Assembly (NCBI GenBank): GCA_035399665.1
Contig: DAOPJM010000007.1
Span: forward strand, 1-64,000
Length of the DNA: 64,000 nucleotides
Direction of reading: 5' to 3'
Source of the DNA: DAOPJM01 sp035399665
Lineage (GTDB): Bacteria; Bacillota; Clostridia; Christensenellales; CAG-138
The position numbers and the translations under genes are program-made. Of the stretch, positions 44,446 to 53,876 are shown one piece after another (positions within the stretch are counted from its first letter, which is position 1; each line of letters opens with the position of its first letter). The notes beneath the pieces were generated by a model. It saw only the letters and a list, made by a program, of their open reading frames with translations. It did not search any database and had not been told where the DNA came from.

Positions 44446-45375
44446 ATGTCGCTGTTATATTTCTTTGAAGGGATTCGTAACCCCATCCTGGACTTCTTCT
44501 TCTCCTACATCACCTACTTTGGTGAGGAAACGGCGTTCTTGGTCATAGCCATAGTCGTGTTCTGGTGCTTCTCGAAGCGCACGGGTTACTACCTCTTATG
44601 CATATCCATGATAGGCAACGCCATAAACGGCGCCCTAAAGCTGCTGTTTCGCATCCCGCGTCCGTGGGTGAAGGATGAGAATTTCACCATAGTCGAATCC
44701 GCACGGGAGGCGGCCGGCGGTTACTCCTTCCCAAGCGGACACACGCAGAGCGCGGTCGGCTTGTTCGGCGGTATTGCGCTGTCAACTAAGCGTACTTGGC
44801 TTCGCGTCGTCTGCATAATTGTTCCCATACTCGTAGCAATCTCGCGAATGTACCTTGGCGTGCATACCCCGCTCGATGTTGGCGTGGGCTTTGCCATATC
44901 GCTCGCGCTGATCTTTGCGCTGCGCCCCCTCTTTACCCATAATGAAAGCAACGTTTCGTTCGCGCTGCTTCTCTGCTTTTTCTGCGCGGTCGCCTACCTG
45001 CTCTTTGTCGAGCTGTTCCCCTTCCCCGCCGATATCGATTCCGCGAACTATACCTCTGGGCTGAAGCTTGCCTACACCCTGCTTGGCGTCACCGCCGCGC
45101 TTCCCATAGCTCACTTTCTTGATGAAAATTACCTCAAAAGCGACGTTCGCGCTGCTTGGTGGGCGCAAATTATCAAATGCGTTATTGGGCTTGGGCTGCT
45201 CCTTGCGGTCAAAGAGCTGCTGCGCTCCCCTCTTGAGTCTCTGCTCGGCGATATTTACGCTGCAAGGGCGCTGCGATACTTCATCATGGTCATCTTCGCC
45301 ATCAACGTTTGGCCGCTGACCTTCAGACTTTTCTCAAAAACCAATAAAGCTGCGAATCCTGCCGCGACGCGGTAA
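44446..45375 (+). CDS. PAP2-family membrane phosphatase
   Basis: The 309-residue membrane protein carries the three phosphatidic acid phosphatase motifs: KLLFRIPRP, SFPSGHTQS and SRMYLGVHTPLDV, whose two histidines are catalytic. Extra C-terminal helices make it longer than minimal PAP2 enzymes. Possible substrates are undecaprenyl pyrophosphate or phosphatidate. It is followed by pepF after 30 bases. Confidence 0.88.
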   Translation: MSLLYFFEGIRNPILDFFFSYITYFGEETAFLVIAIVVFWCFSKRTGYYLLCISMIGNAINGALKLLFRIPRPWVKDENFTIVESAREAAGGYSFPSGHTQSAVGLFGGIALSTKRTWLRVVCIIVPILVAISRMYLGVHTPLDVGVGFAISLALIFALRPLFTHNESNVSFALLLCFFCAVAYLLFVELFPFPADIDSANYTSGLKLAYTLLGVTAALPIAHFLDENYLKSDVRAAWWAQIIKCVIGLGLLLAVKELLRSPLESLLGDIYAARALRYFIMVIFAINVWPLTFRLFSKTNKAANPAATR

Positions 45376-45405
45376 CAAAATATCAACAAACAAACGGAGG
45401 AATTT

Positions 45406-47154
45406 ATGGACGGAAAATGGTCTTTGGATGTACTCTACACGGGCTTTGACGAGCAGTACAAAGCCGACGTTGCGGAGCTTGACAGGCTCATCGCGGAGTA
45501 TAAGGCTTTGGTTGACGCTCCCGACGAGGGGCTTGCCGAAAGCTTTTTTGAGCTTAGTGAGAGTATTCACACACTTGTGGAAAAACTCTATACCTACCCG
45601 GGACTGCGCTGCGCCGCAGACACACGCGACTCGGAGGCTATGGCGTACACCGGTCGTCTGATGGCAAGACTTTCGGAGCTTGCCGCGCCCGAAGCCGCTG
45701 TCAAGCAGCGTATCGCAAAGCTGCCCGACCTTGACAAGCAGATTGAAGCCTCTCCCCTTTTACAGCAGTACAGCTACTTTATCGGCAACTTGGTCAAGGA
45801 CAGCAAGCATTTGCTTGCGCCGCGTGAGGAACGCATAGTCGCCGAGATGGACATCAGCGGCGGCGATGCATGGTCTCAGCTTCAGTCCTATGTGACCTCT
45901 ACCGTACTTTGTGACTATCGCGGCGAGAAGATAGGCCTGTCGGCGGTGCGCAACTTAGCTTACGACCCTGATCCTTCAGTGCGCAAGGACGCCTATGAAG
46001 CGGAGCTTTCAGCATACAAGCAGATTCAGGACCCCGTGGCGTTCTCCTTAAACAGCATCAAGCTGCAGTGTATCAATATCTCCAAGCTGCGCGGCTTCGA
46101 ATCGCCTCTTTCCCGCACCCTGTACGAGAATCGCATGAAGAAGGAGACCTTGGACGCGCTGCTTTCAGCCATGCGCGACTACATGCCCAAGTTCCGCGAA
46201 TATATGCGAGCGAAGGGCAAGGCATTGGGTCATGAAAACGGGCTTCCTTGGTACGATATGTTCGCGCCCATGGGCAAGAGTGACCGCAAGTTCAGCGTGT
46301 CCGATTCAAAGGACGTGCTGCTCGACCTGTTCGGACGCTTTGACAAGCAGCTTGCCGACATGATGGAGCGCGCCTATGACGAGGACTGGATCGACTTCTT
46401 CCCGCGTGAGGGCAAGACGGGCGGAGCATTCTGCTGCTCCATCAACTCCATAAACCAGAGCCGTATACTCACCAACTTTGACGGCAGCTTCTCCGACATC
46501 TGCACCCTTGCGCATGAGCTTGGTCATGCCTTCCATAATCAGATGCTGGCGGGCCACAGGCCGCTCAACATGGAGTACTGTATGCCTCTTGCGGAGACAG
46601 CCTCAACCTTCAACGAGAACGTCCTTATGGACAAGGCCATAGTGACGGCTGCCGACGCTGATGAGAAGCTTGCCTTTATCGAGGGTCAGCTTTGCGACGC
46701 AAATCAGATAATCTGCGACATATACTCAAGATACCTCTTTGAGACCGCTGTATTTGCGGCGCGTCCCGAGGAGTTCATGATGGCCGACAAGCTTTGCGAG
46801 CTGATGCTCAACGCTCAGCGCGAGGCCTACGGCGATGGGCTTGACCCCGATGCACTCCACCCCTATATGTGGGTTTGCAAGAGCCACTATTACAGCGCGG
46901 GGCTGTCCTTCTATAACTTCCCGTATGCGTTCGGCGGACTTTTCGCAAGGGGTCTGTACGCCAAGTACAAGACCGAGGGCGACGCGTTCATCCCGCAGTA
47001 CAAGAAGCTGCTGCACGCGACAACGGTCATGGACGTTGAACAGACCGCCGCAATCGCGGGCATAGACCTCACCGACAAGGCTTTCTGGGCGATGAGCCTG
47101 CAGTCCATTGCCGATGAAATCGATGAGTTTATCGCGCTTGTCGAAGATAAGTAA
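45406..47154 (+). CDS. pepF: Oligoendopeptidase F (M3B)
   Basis: The 582-residue zinc peptidase degrades short peptides in the cytosol. The HELGH site gives His370, Glu371 and His374; the third zinc ligand Glu lies in AETASTFNEN. Length and N-terminal helical region fit PepF. GGAGG precedes the ATG. Its TAA overlaps the ATG of the GH36 gene by one base. Confidence 0.94.
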   Translation: MDGKWSLDVLYTGFDEQYKADVAELDRLIAEYKALVDAPDEGLAESFFELSESIHTLVEKLYTYPGLRCAADTRDSEAMAYTGRLMARLSELAAPEAAVKQRIAKLPDLDKQIEASPLLQQYSYFIGNLVKDSKHLLAPREERIVAEMDISGGDAWSQLQSYVTSTVLCDYRGEKIGLSAVRNLAYDPDPSVRKDAYEAELSAYKQIQDPVAFSLNSIKLQCINISKLRGFESPLSRTLYENRMKKETLDALLSAMRDYMPKFREYMRAKGKALGHENGLPWYDMFAPMGKSDRKFSVSDSKDVLLDLFGRFDKQLADMMERAYDEDWIDFFPREGKTGGAFCCSINSINQSRILTNFDGSFSDICTLAHELGHAFHNQMLAGHRPLNMEYCMPLAETASTFNENVLMDKAIVTAADADEKLAFIEGQLCDANQIICDIYSRYLFETAVFAARPEEFMMADKLCELMLNAQREAYGDGLDPDALHPYMWVCKSHYYSAGLSFYNFPYAFGGLFARGLYAKYKTEGDAFIPQYKKLLHATTVMDVEQTAAIAGIDLTDKAFWAMSLQSIADEIDEFIALVEDK

Positions 47155-49475
47155 TGATAAGCTGTAAGGACGGAATATTCAAAATCGACGGCAAGGCGTT
47201 AAGCTATTGGTTTAGGGTAACTGCGTTCGGGCATTTGGAGCAGCTGCATTTCGGCCGCAGGCTTGAAAGCGACGCGGACATTGAAACCCTTGCTTACAAG
47301 CGTTCATGTATGACGGGCTCCGCTGTCAACTACTCCGAGTCCGACCCGCTGTACTGCCTTGACAACATCCCCTTGGAGTGGTCGGGCGTGGGCAAGGGCG
47401 ATTATCGCCACAGTCCCATGGAAGTGAAGATGCCCGACGGAAGCTTCACGCAGGACTTTGTCTACGATTCTCACGAGATTATTTTGGGGGCGAGACCTGT
47501 TCAGGGTCTCCCCTCCGCTTACGGTGACAACGCCGAGACGCTTATAGTCCATATGAGAGACAGCGTGCTTTCGGTGCGTCTTGACCTTGTGTACACACTC
47601 TATTTAGACTGTGACGTTATCACAAGGAGCTGTGTTCTCATAAATAACGCGGAAAATAAGCTTACGATTCGCAAGCTTATGAGCTTCATGACCGATATCC
47701 CAGACAGGGGCTATGAGCTTAGCACCTTTGACGGGAGCTGGATCAAGGAGGCGCACCGCCATACTCGCCCCATAGCCGCGGGCATATATGTCAACGACTC
47801 GACAACGGGGGCTTCCTCCAACCGTCATAACGCGGGCTTCATACTCTCACAGCGCGGGGCGAGCGAGGAAAGCGGAAGCGTTTACGGCTTCAACCTTGTG
47901 TACAGCGGCAACCACTACGGGGCGGTCGAGCTGTCACACACGGGGCTTGTCCGCGTGATGTGCGGAGTTAACCCGCATTGCTTTGAGTGGACTTTGGGAC
48001 ACGGCGAAAGCTTTGAAACCCCTCAAGCGGTGTTGAGCTACTCATCGGACGGTTTTTCAGGGCTGTCGCGCAATATGCACGAGTTTGTCAACAACCACAT
48101 AGTTCGCGGCGAATGGAAGGATAGGGAACGCCCTGTCCTTTTTAATAACTGGGAGGCGACCTTCTTCAAGTTCAACGAAGGGAGGCTCCTGCGCCTTGCG
48201 CGCAAGGCCAAACGCTTGGGCGTGGAGCTTTTCGTGCTGGATGACGGCTGGTTTGGTGAGCGCAATGACGACACCGCGGGGCTTGGCGACTATGACGTCA
48301 ACCGCAGGAAGCTACCCTCCGGACTTTCCGGACTTTCACGGCACATAAACAAAATGGGTATGATGTTTGGGCTTTGGTTTGAGCCTGAGATGGTCAACCC
48401 GAACAGCAAGCTGTACAGGGCGCACCCGGATTGGGCGGTGAGCATACCTAACCGCTCCCCCGCCTTGGGGCGCAATCAGCTTGTGCTTGACCTCACCCGC
48501 AGCGCGGTGCGTGATTACATCGTTGAAAGCGTCGGCTCCGTCCTCGATTCCGCGTCCGTCGCCTATGTCAAATGGGACATGAATCGGCACATAAGCGATT
48601 TTTACTCTGCTGGACTTGTAAATCAAGGCGAGTTCTTCCACCGCTACATCTTGGGGCTTTACGAGATTTTGGGCAGGATATTCTCCGTACGTCCGTCCAT
48701 ACTGCTTGAAAGCTGTTCGTCGGGCGGCAACCGCTTTGACCTTGGTATGCTGTGCTATTCTCCTCAAGTTTGGTGTTCGGATGACACAGACCCCATTGAG
48801 CGTCTGGATATTCAAGGCGGGCTGTCCTACCTATATCCGCAATCCGCCATGGGCGCTCACGTTTCGCTTGCTCCGCATCAGCAGACACTGCGAAACACGC
48901 CGCTGAATACCCGCTTTGCCGTGTCCTGCTTTGGTTGCTTAGGCTATGAACTTGACCTTGACTATCTCAACCATGTGGAGCTTGAGGCCGTGAAGCGTCA
49001 GATTGAGTGGTATAAGCAACACCGAAGGGCTCTGCAATACGGGCGTTTTGTGCGCGAATACAGCGATGACAAGCACATCCAATGGACGGCGTATTCTGAG
49101 GATGAGTGCATAGTGGGCAACTTCCTTCTGCGAGTGGGCGCGGCGGATCCTGTGGAGTTTCTGCGCGTAAGTGGTCTTGAAGGGGATGCGGTGTACAGTG
49201 TGGCTTCGCGTGAACAGCCCCTGTTCATCAAGGGCTTTGGAGCGCTTATCAACCACATACTGCCCTTTCGCATTCACCCTGAAGGTCTTTTGGCAAGACT
49301 TGCGAACAAGTACTACTCCATGTCGGACGCAAAAGAGAGCTATTCGGCCTCGGGAGCAATGCTGAGCTGCGGCATACCCTTGGCGTCGCGCTTTTCGGGC
49401 AGCTATTACAACGACAAAACCCGAATCATCGCGGACTATGGCTCCACGCTGTACCTTATAAAGAAGCTTGGTTAA
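47154..49475 (+). CDS. GH36 alpha-galactosidase
   Basis: The 773-residue enzyme is of the large bacterial GH36 type with an N-terminal beta-sandwich, a TIM barrel and a C-terminal beta domain. The nucleophile is Asp475 in VKWDMNRH, and the acid/base lies in SDDTD (543-544), preceded by ESCSSGGNRFD. It would hydrolyse alpha-1,6-galactosides such as melibiose or raffinose-type sugars. No signal peptide is seen, so it is cytosolic. No sugar transporter is next to it; it is coupled to pepF by a one-base overlap. Confidence 0.93.
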   Translation: MISCKDGIFKIDGKALSYWFRVTAFGHLEQLHFGRRLESDADIETLAYKRSCMTGSAVNYSESDPLYCLDNIPLEWSGVGKGDYRHSPMEVKMPDGSFTQDFVYDSHEIILGARPVQGLPSAYGDNAETLIVHMRDSVLSVRLDLVYTLYLDCDVITRSCVLINNAENKLTIRKLMSFMTDIPDRGYELSTFDGSWIKEAHRHTRPIAAGIYVNDSTTGASSNRHNAGFILSQRGASEESGSVYGFNLVYSGNHYGAVELSHTGLVRVMCGVNPHCFEWTLGHGESFETPQAVLSYSSDGFSGLSRNMHEFVNNHIVRGEWKDRERPVLFNNWEATFFKFNEGRLLRLARKAKRLGVELFVLDDGWFGERNDDTAGLGDYDVNRRKLPSGLSGLSRHINKMGMMFGLWFEPEMVNPNSKLYRAHPDWAVSIPNRSPALGRNQLVLDLTRSAVRDYIVESVGSVLDSASVAYVKWDMNRHISDFYSAGLVNQGEFFHRYILGLYEILGRIFSVRPSILLESCSSGGNRFDLGMLCYSPQVWCSDDTDPIERLDIQGGLSYLYPQSAMGAHVSLAPHQQTLRNTPLNTRFAVSCFGCLGYELDLDYLNHVELEAVKRQIEWYKQHRRALQYGRFVREYSDDKHIQWTAYSEDECIVGNFLLRVGAADPVEFLRVSGLEGDAVYSVASREQPLFIKGFGALINHILPFRIHPEGLLARLANKYYSMSDAKESYSASGAMLSCGIPLASRFSGSYYNDKTRIIADYGSTLYLIKKLG

Positions 49476-49548
49476 CCTATAACTGAAGGCGGAAAGCATC
49501 CTGTAAGTGAAGAATTTTTGAAAACGCAAAAGAAATTTGTCCTTGTGA

Positions 49549-49577
49549 TTGACAATAGAACTAAAAAAGGGTAAAAT
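49549..49577 (+). promoter_or_regulatory. Promoter of the SurA-like gene
   Basis: TTGACA, a 17-base spacer and TAAAAT. The leader is about 24 bases and has AGGAG before the ATG. Confidence 0.85.
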
Positions 49578-49607
49578 TGCAAGGATTGTTTACAATAGGA
49601 GTATGTA

Positions 49608-50876
49608 ATGAAAAAACAAACAGTAAAGAGCATCATCATCGCAGCGGCGGTCGTTTTGGTTATCGCCCTCATCATCCTTGCCATCTTTGTTTTCCGCACG
49701 GACGGCTTCGGTCACAACATGATTCAGCGCAATAAGGTCATTGCAAGGGTCAACGGCGACGCCGTCAGGCTCGGTGAGTTCTCGATATCTTATTCCAATC
49801 AGCATTACAATATCGAGTACTATTCCATGCTTTACGCCATGTATGGCATGGACGTTGACTTGGGGTATGACACCACCTCAGACACTTGGGAAGACGAGCT
49901 GAAAGAGGACGTCCTCACCGGTCTTATCTGCCAGCATCTGTATGTTCAGGAAGCCGAAAACCTCGGTCTTGAACCCACCGACGATAAGATGGCCGAGGTC
50001 AAGGCCAGCGGCAACAAGGCCATAGAGAGCCTTTTGAGCAGCTATAGAAGCCAGCTTGAGGAGAACGGCTATTCCGGCGATGCGCTTGAGCAGGCGCTCA
50101 ACAAGCAGCTGTCCAATTACTTCCTTGAGATGGGCTTTACAAAGAGTGCATACAAGAAGCTTATCGTTTGGGAGAACTACGCATCTGCCTGCCAGACCCT
50201 CGTTACCGATTACTATGAGGCGCAGTGCGTTGTAACCGATGAGCAGCTTATGGCTGAGTACGATTCTGTCATTCAGGACTACTACATCGACGGCTACACC
50301 GAAGGCGCTTACTCAACCGCGCTTGATTCCTACCTCTCCGGCACCTCGTCCTATCCTTGGCTTTACATCCCCGAGGATTCCATCTTCGTGCGCGTTGCCG
50401 CCATTGACTGCCCCGATGCGATTGACGCCGCAGAGCGCGCCGCCGAAGTCACCACAGACGAGGAGTTTGAGGCGATGGTTCAGAGTGCTGATAATCTTGA
50501 GTCCTACTTCATCGACAACAAAATTCTTGGTGAAGACGAAGGCGTAGCTATCAGCGAGAAAGACAGTATGTTCAGCTCCGAGGTCTATGAGACCGCGAAC
50601 GCACTTGAGGTTGGTCAGTTCGGTTCGGTCGTAGTTACCGCCGATTCCAAAGATGACGACGGCAACGCTATCATCACCTACACGCTGTACTTCGTCAAGC
50701 GCGTTGAAGGCGAGACGGGCGTTGTACCTTACGAGACCTATGCCGACACCGTCGGCGCGGAGATTACCAAGAGTCTCAAGAGCAAGTACTTCACCGACAT
50801 CGTCGCGGGTTGGCTTAAATCTGACGCCGTTGAGCATGTCTCCGACGCCTACATGGATGTTGAATCCGCAAACTAA
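49608..50876 (+). CDS. Membrane-anchored SurA/PrsA-like chaperone
   Basis: The 422-residue protein has one N-terminal membrane helix (about 8-30), then a SurA_N-like chaperone region (VIARVNGDAVRLGEFSISY) and a long helical section. A C-terminal parvulin-like region (about 295-395; EVGQFGSVV, YTLYFVKRVEG) is recognisable but weak, so isomerase activity is doubtful. Expected role is folding of exported proteins at the outer face of the membrane. It is unusually Tyr- and Asp-rich. It follows the GH36 gene on its own promoter and is followed by a 34-residue ORF. Confidence 0.75.
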   Translation: MKKQTVKSIIIAAAVVLVIALIILAIFVFRTDGFGHNMIQRNKVIARVNGDAVRLGEFSISYSNQHYNIEYYSMLYAMYGMDVDLGYDTTSDTWEDELKEDVLTGLICQHLYVQEAENLGLEPTDDKMAEVKASGNKAIESLLSSYRSQLEENGYSGDALEQALNKQLSNYFLEMGFTKSAYKKLIVWENYASACQTLVTDYYEAQCVVTDEQLMAEYDSVIQDYYIDGYTEGAYSTALDSYLSGTSSYPWLYIPEDSIFVRVAAIDCPDAIDAAERAAEVTTDEEFEAMVQSADNLESYFIDNKILGEDEGVAISEKDSMFSSEVYETANALEVGQFGSVVVTADSKDDDGNAIITYTLYFVKRVEGETGVVPYETYADTVGAEITKSLKSKYFTDIVAGWLKSDAVEHVSDAYMDVESAN

Positions 50877-50889
50877 CTGAATAATCGCG

Positions 50890-50994
50890 ATGAATAACAG
50901 CAAGAAGTTAGTCAGAATACTTTGCTTCATACTTGCGGGCGCGATGGTCGCGGGGCTGTTGTTCACCCTGCTCTATCCGCTTATGGCGGGCTAA
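50890..50994 (+). CDS. 34-residue single-helix membrane peptide
   Basis: An ATG at 50890 opens a 34-codon frame beginning MNNSKKLVRILCF and continuing as one hydrophobic helix (about 10-32). It begins 13 bases after the SurA-like stop and ends 16 bases before a strong terminator, so it fits exactly into the transcript. No clear Shine-Dalgarno site is seen; translation may be coupled. Positive-inside N-terminus and Gly/Ala-rich helix resemble small membrane proteins. Function unknown. Confidence 0.55.
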   Translation: MNNSKKLVRILCFILAGAMVAGLLFTLLYPLMAG

Positions 50995-51010
50995 AGCAAT
51001 AAGCTTATGC

Positions 51011-51055
51011 AGCCGCGGCGTCCCTTATGGAGCGTCGCGGCTTTACTTTTTCCAT
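51011..51055 (+). terminator. Terminator after the small membrane peptide
   Basis: Long stem AGCCGCGGCG / CGTCGCGGCT (one G-U) with inner TCC/GGA, followed by TTTACTTTTTCC. Confidence 0.85.
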
Positions 51056-51106
51056 AGGCTTTTTCACTTCAGGGTAAATCTTACAATCCCTCAGATAAGA
51101 AAAAGC

Positions 51107-51135
51107 TGTACAAAATGTAAAAGACATGTTAAAAT
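51107..51135 (+). promoter_or_regulatory. thrC promoter
   Basis: TGTACA, a 17-base spacer and TAAAAT. Expected +1 is near 51142, upstream of the AAGAGGTG ribosome site. Confidence 0.6.
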
Positions 51136-51163
51136 GAATATTATCTTCGGCAAGAGGTGCAGC

Positions 51164-52399
51164 TTGAAACGTATCTTAGGTTATCGTTGTACATTATGCG
51201 GGCGCGAATATCCTTTCGGTCCGGAGCTTATGACTTGTCCCGAATGCGGCGAAAAGGGCATTCTGGACATAGTCTATGACTATACCGAGGTTAAGAAAAC
51301 GCTCTCAAGAGAAAGCCTTGCGCACAACAGGGACAACAGCATGTGGCGTTATGCCGCCCTGATGCCCCTAAAAGGTGAGGGACTCTCTAATTTTTTGCGC
51401 ATAGGCTGGACGCCGCTGTATCGTTCCATGCGCTTGGGCGATATGATAGGCGTGGGCAGTCTATACATCAAGGACGACGGCTTGAACCCCACTGCCTCCC
51501 TCAAGGACAGGGCTTCGGGCGTAGCTGTCGTAAAAGCAATTGAGCTTGGCTATGACACAATATGCTGCTCAAGCACGGGCAACGCGGCTTCCTCCTGCGC
51601 GGGCAACTCCGCCAGGATGGGCCTAAAGAGCGTAATCTTCGTTCCCGAACGCGCCCCCATGGGCAAGGTGTCACAGCTTCTGATATTCGGCGCGAACGTC
51701 ATTTCCGTAAGGGGCGACTATCGTCAGACCTTTGAGCTGTCACGCGACGCCATCAATAAGTGGGGCTTCTATAACCGCAACGCGGGTATCAACCCCGTCA
51801 TGACTGAAGGCAAGAAAACCGTGTCCTTGGAAATCGCGGAGCAGCTGGGCTTTGAGACGCCCGATTGGGTGGCCGTGTCCGTGGGCGACGGCTGCACCAT
51901 AGGCGGCGTGTATAACGGCTTCCACGACCTTTTAGAGCTTGGCATGATTGACCGCGTCCCCAAGATACTGGGCGTTCAGTCCACGGGCTGCTGCCCCTTT
52001 GTCACAGCGTCCGAGACTGGTGAAGGGTTAAAGCCCACCCCTGAGAACACCTTGGCTGACAGCATCGCGGTCGGCGTTCCAAGAAATCCCGTCAAGGCTC
52101 AGCGTGCCGTGAGCGCAAGCCATGGCCGTTGGATATCCGTAACCGATGATGAGATACTTGACGCCATGCGTCTATTAGGGCGCACAGAGGGCGTTTTCGG
52201 CGAACCTGCGGGCGTTACCGCGACAGCAGGCGCAAAGCGGGCGGCCGCCCTTGGCATAATCAAACCCACCGAAAGCGTTGTTGTAATCTGCACAGGCAGC
52301 GGCTTAAAGGACACCGCGAACGCTTTGAAGGCCGCGGGCAAGCCCTTCCTATGCGAACCTAACCTTGAGGCTCTTGAGAAGAGCGGCAGGATAGTATAG
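51164..52399 (+). CDS. thrC: Threonine synthase
   Basis: The 411-residue fold-type II PLP enzyme converts O-phosphohomoserine to threonine. An N-terminal zinc ribbon (Cys9, Cys12, Cys25, Cys28) precedes the domain with Schiff-base Lys114 in NPTASLKDR and the STGNAASS phosphate loop. The zinc-ribbon type occurs in archaeal and some bacterial threonine synthases. The start is TTG 51164, with GAGGTG four bases before; an in-frame ATG at 51134 overlaps the -10. No other threonine genes are near. A related PLP lyase is a lesser possibility. Confidence 0.82.
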   Translation: MKRILGYRCTLCGREYPFGPELMTCPECGEKGILDIVYDYTEVKKTLSRESLAHNRDNSMWRYAALMPLKGEGLSNFLRIGWTPLYRSMRLGDMIGVGSLYIKDDGLNPTASLKDRASGVAVVKAIELGYDTICCSSTGNAASSCAGNSARMGLKSVIFVPERAPMGKVSQLLIFGANVISVRGDYRQTFELSRDAINKWGFYNRNAGINPVMTEGKKTVSLEIAEQLGFETPDWVAVSVGDGCTIGGVYNGFHDLLELGMIDRVPKILGVQSTGCCPFVTASETGEGLKPTPENTLADSIAVGVPRNPVKAQRAVSASHGRWISVTDDEILDAMRLLGRTEGVFGEPAGVTATAGAKRAAALGIIKPTESVVVICTGSGLKDTANALKAAGKPFLCEPNLEALEKSGRIV

Positions 52400-52520
52400 C
52401 GCTTCCATTCCGTTGAAAGCGGAAAATCCGCCGTCCGTCAATAGACGTTACAGAGGCGGCGACCCCACAGTTTGTATCCCCTGCCCCATTATTTAGGGCA
52501 AGGGTTGCAATAAAAAAAGA
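52400..52520 (+). promoter_or_regulatory. Structured region upstream of the BMP binding-protein gene
   Basis: Three stem-loops can be drawn: TTCCGTT/AGCGGAA at 52409-52425, a GCCG/CGGC stem enclosing CGTC/GACG (52430-52462), and TGCCC/GGGCA near 52483-52501. None ends in a U run and no known riboswitch consensus was recognised. A regulatory leader is possible but unproven. Confidence 0.3.
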
Positions 52521-52537
52521 GGAGGATGAAAACCAAT

Positions 52538-53733
52538 ATGAAACGTTTCCTGGCATTGTTGTTGTGTCTTGCGCTCTGCGCAGCGTTCGTCGCTTGCGAG
52601 CTAAGACGGAAACCGAAGAACCCGAAGTAACCGACGACTTCAAAGTTGGCGTAATCTTGGTAGGCGATGAGAACGAGGGCTATACCTTCGCGCACATCGA
52701 AGGCATTGAGGCCGCAAGAGAGGCTCTTGGTCTTACCAAGGATCAAATCATCTATAAGTACAACATCCCCGAAGACGAGAAGTGCTATGATACCGCCGTT
52801 GACCTTGCCGAGCAGGGCTGCGACATCATCTTTGCAAACAGCTTCTCCCATGAGTCCTACATGATTCAGGCTGCGAAGGAATATCCCGACGTCATGTTCT
52901 GCCATGCTACCGGTACCTCCGCGGGCGGACTCGGTCTGGACAACTTCTGCAACTACTTCACCTGCGTCTATGAGTCCCGTTACGTCTCCGGCGTCGTCGC
53001 CGGTCTGAAGGTAAAGGAAATGCTGGACAACGGGCAAATCACCGATCCGTACATCGGCTACGTCGGCGCGTTCCCGTATGCTGAGGTCGTTTCCGGCTAC
53101 ACCGCGTTCTTCCTTGGCATCAAGTCCATCGTACCCGATGCTCATATGGACGTAATGTACACCAACTCCTGGTTCGACCTCACCGCCGAAGCGGAAGCTG
53201 CCAACGCGTTGATGGCGAGGGGCTGCATCCTTATCGGTCAGCACGCTGACTCCACGGGCGCTCCGAGCGCGGTTCAGGCCATGCTCGACAGCGGCACCAC
53301 CGTTTACAGCGTAGGCTACAACATCGATATGTTGTCAGTCGCTCCCACCGCTGCTCTGACCTCCGCTCAGAACGTCTGGGCCATACCCTACACCGAGATG
53401 ATCAAAGAGGTCATGGAGGGCGGTATGGTCGCGAAGAAGGACATCGCCTACGGCTACGTCGATGGCGGCGTTCAGATCTCCCCCTTGGGTACTTCCTGCG
53501 CCCCCGGCACCGCCGAGAAGGTTGAGGAAGTCATTGCCGCCATCAAGGCCGGCACCCTGCATGTATTCGACTGCGCTACCTTCACTGTAGGCGGCGAAAC
53601 CCTCACCTCCTATGATCAGAGCTACGGCTTTGCAGGCACGCAGCTTATCTGGGACGGCTACTTCCACGAGTCCGAGGTTATATCGGCTCCTCTGTTCGAC
53701 ATCCGTATCGACGGTATCACCGAGCTGAGCTAA
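52538..53733 (+). CDS. BMP-family ABC transporter substrate-binding lipoprotein, frameshifted
   Basis: ATG 52538, after AGAGGAGG, begins a lipoprotein signal (KRFLALLLCLALCAAFVAC) that runs into a stop soon after the lipobox Cys. The mature BMP domain (DDFKVGVILVGDENEGYTFAHIEGI onward in part) continues in a different frame to 53733. Adding one G after the Cys codon at about 52598 would join both parts as C-G-A-K-T-E-T, so one base is missing. The remainder is full length and undamaged. BMP proteins bind purine nucleosides; the ATPase and two permeases follow. Either a recent mutation or a sequence error explains this. Confidence 0.8.
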
Positions 53734-53748
53734 CATCTAGGCACCCCG

Positions 53749-53780
53749 GAGAAGCGGTACCGCTATAAGTGCCGCTTCTC
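53749..53780 (+). terminator. Hairpin between the binding protein and ABC ATPase genes
   Basis: Perfect 9-bp stem GAGAAGCGG / CCGCTTCTC followed by ATTGTTAATTT. Its place inside the transporter operon suggests an attenuator that gives more binding protein than ATPase and permeases. Confidence 0.65.
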
Positions 53781-53876
53781 ATTGTTAATTTGGGACGATT
53801 TCTTTCTCCCGCCTATCCCATGCTAATAACTGACGACAGCCCATAAACCCTTGCGGTCGTCGGAAAGGAATACACC

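Noticed and set aside
49476..49548. Possible terminator after the GH36 gene
   Set aside because: No stable stem followed by a T run was found in this gap.
50933..51163. N-terminal extension of thrC by 77 codons
   Set aside because: It runs through the small-peptide end, a strong terminator and the thrC promoter; the zinc ribbon begins right after TTG 51164.
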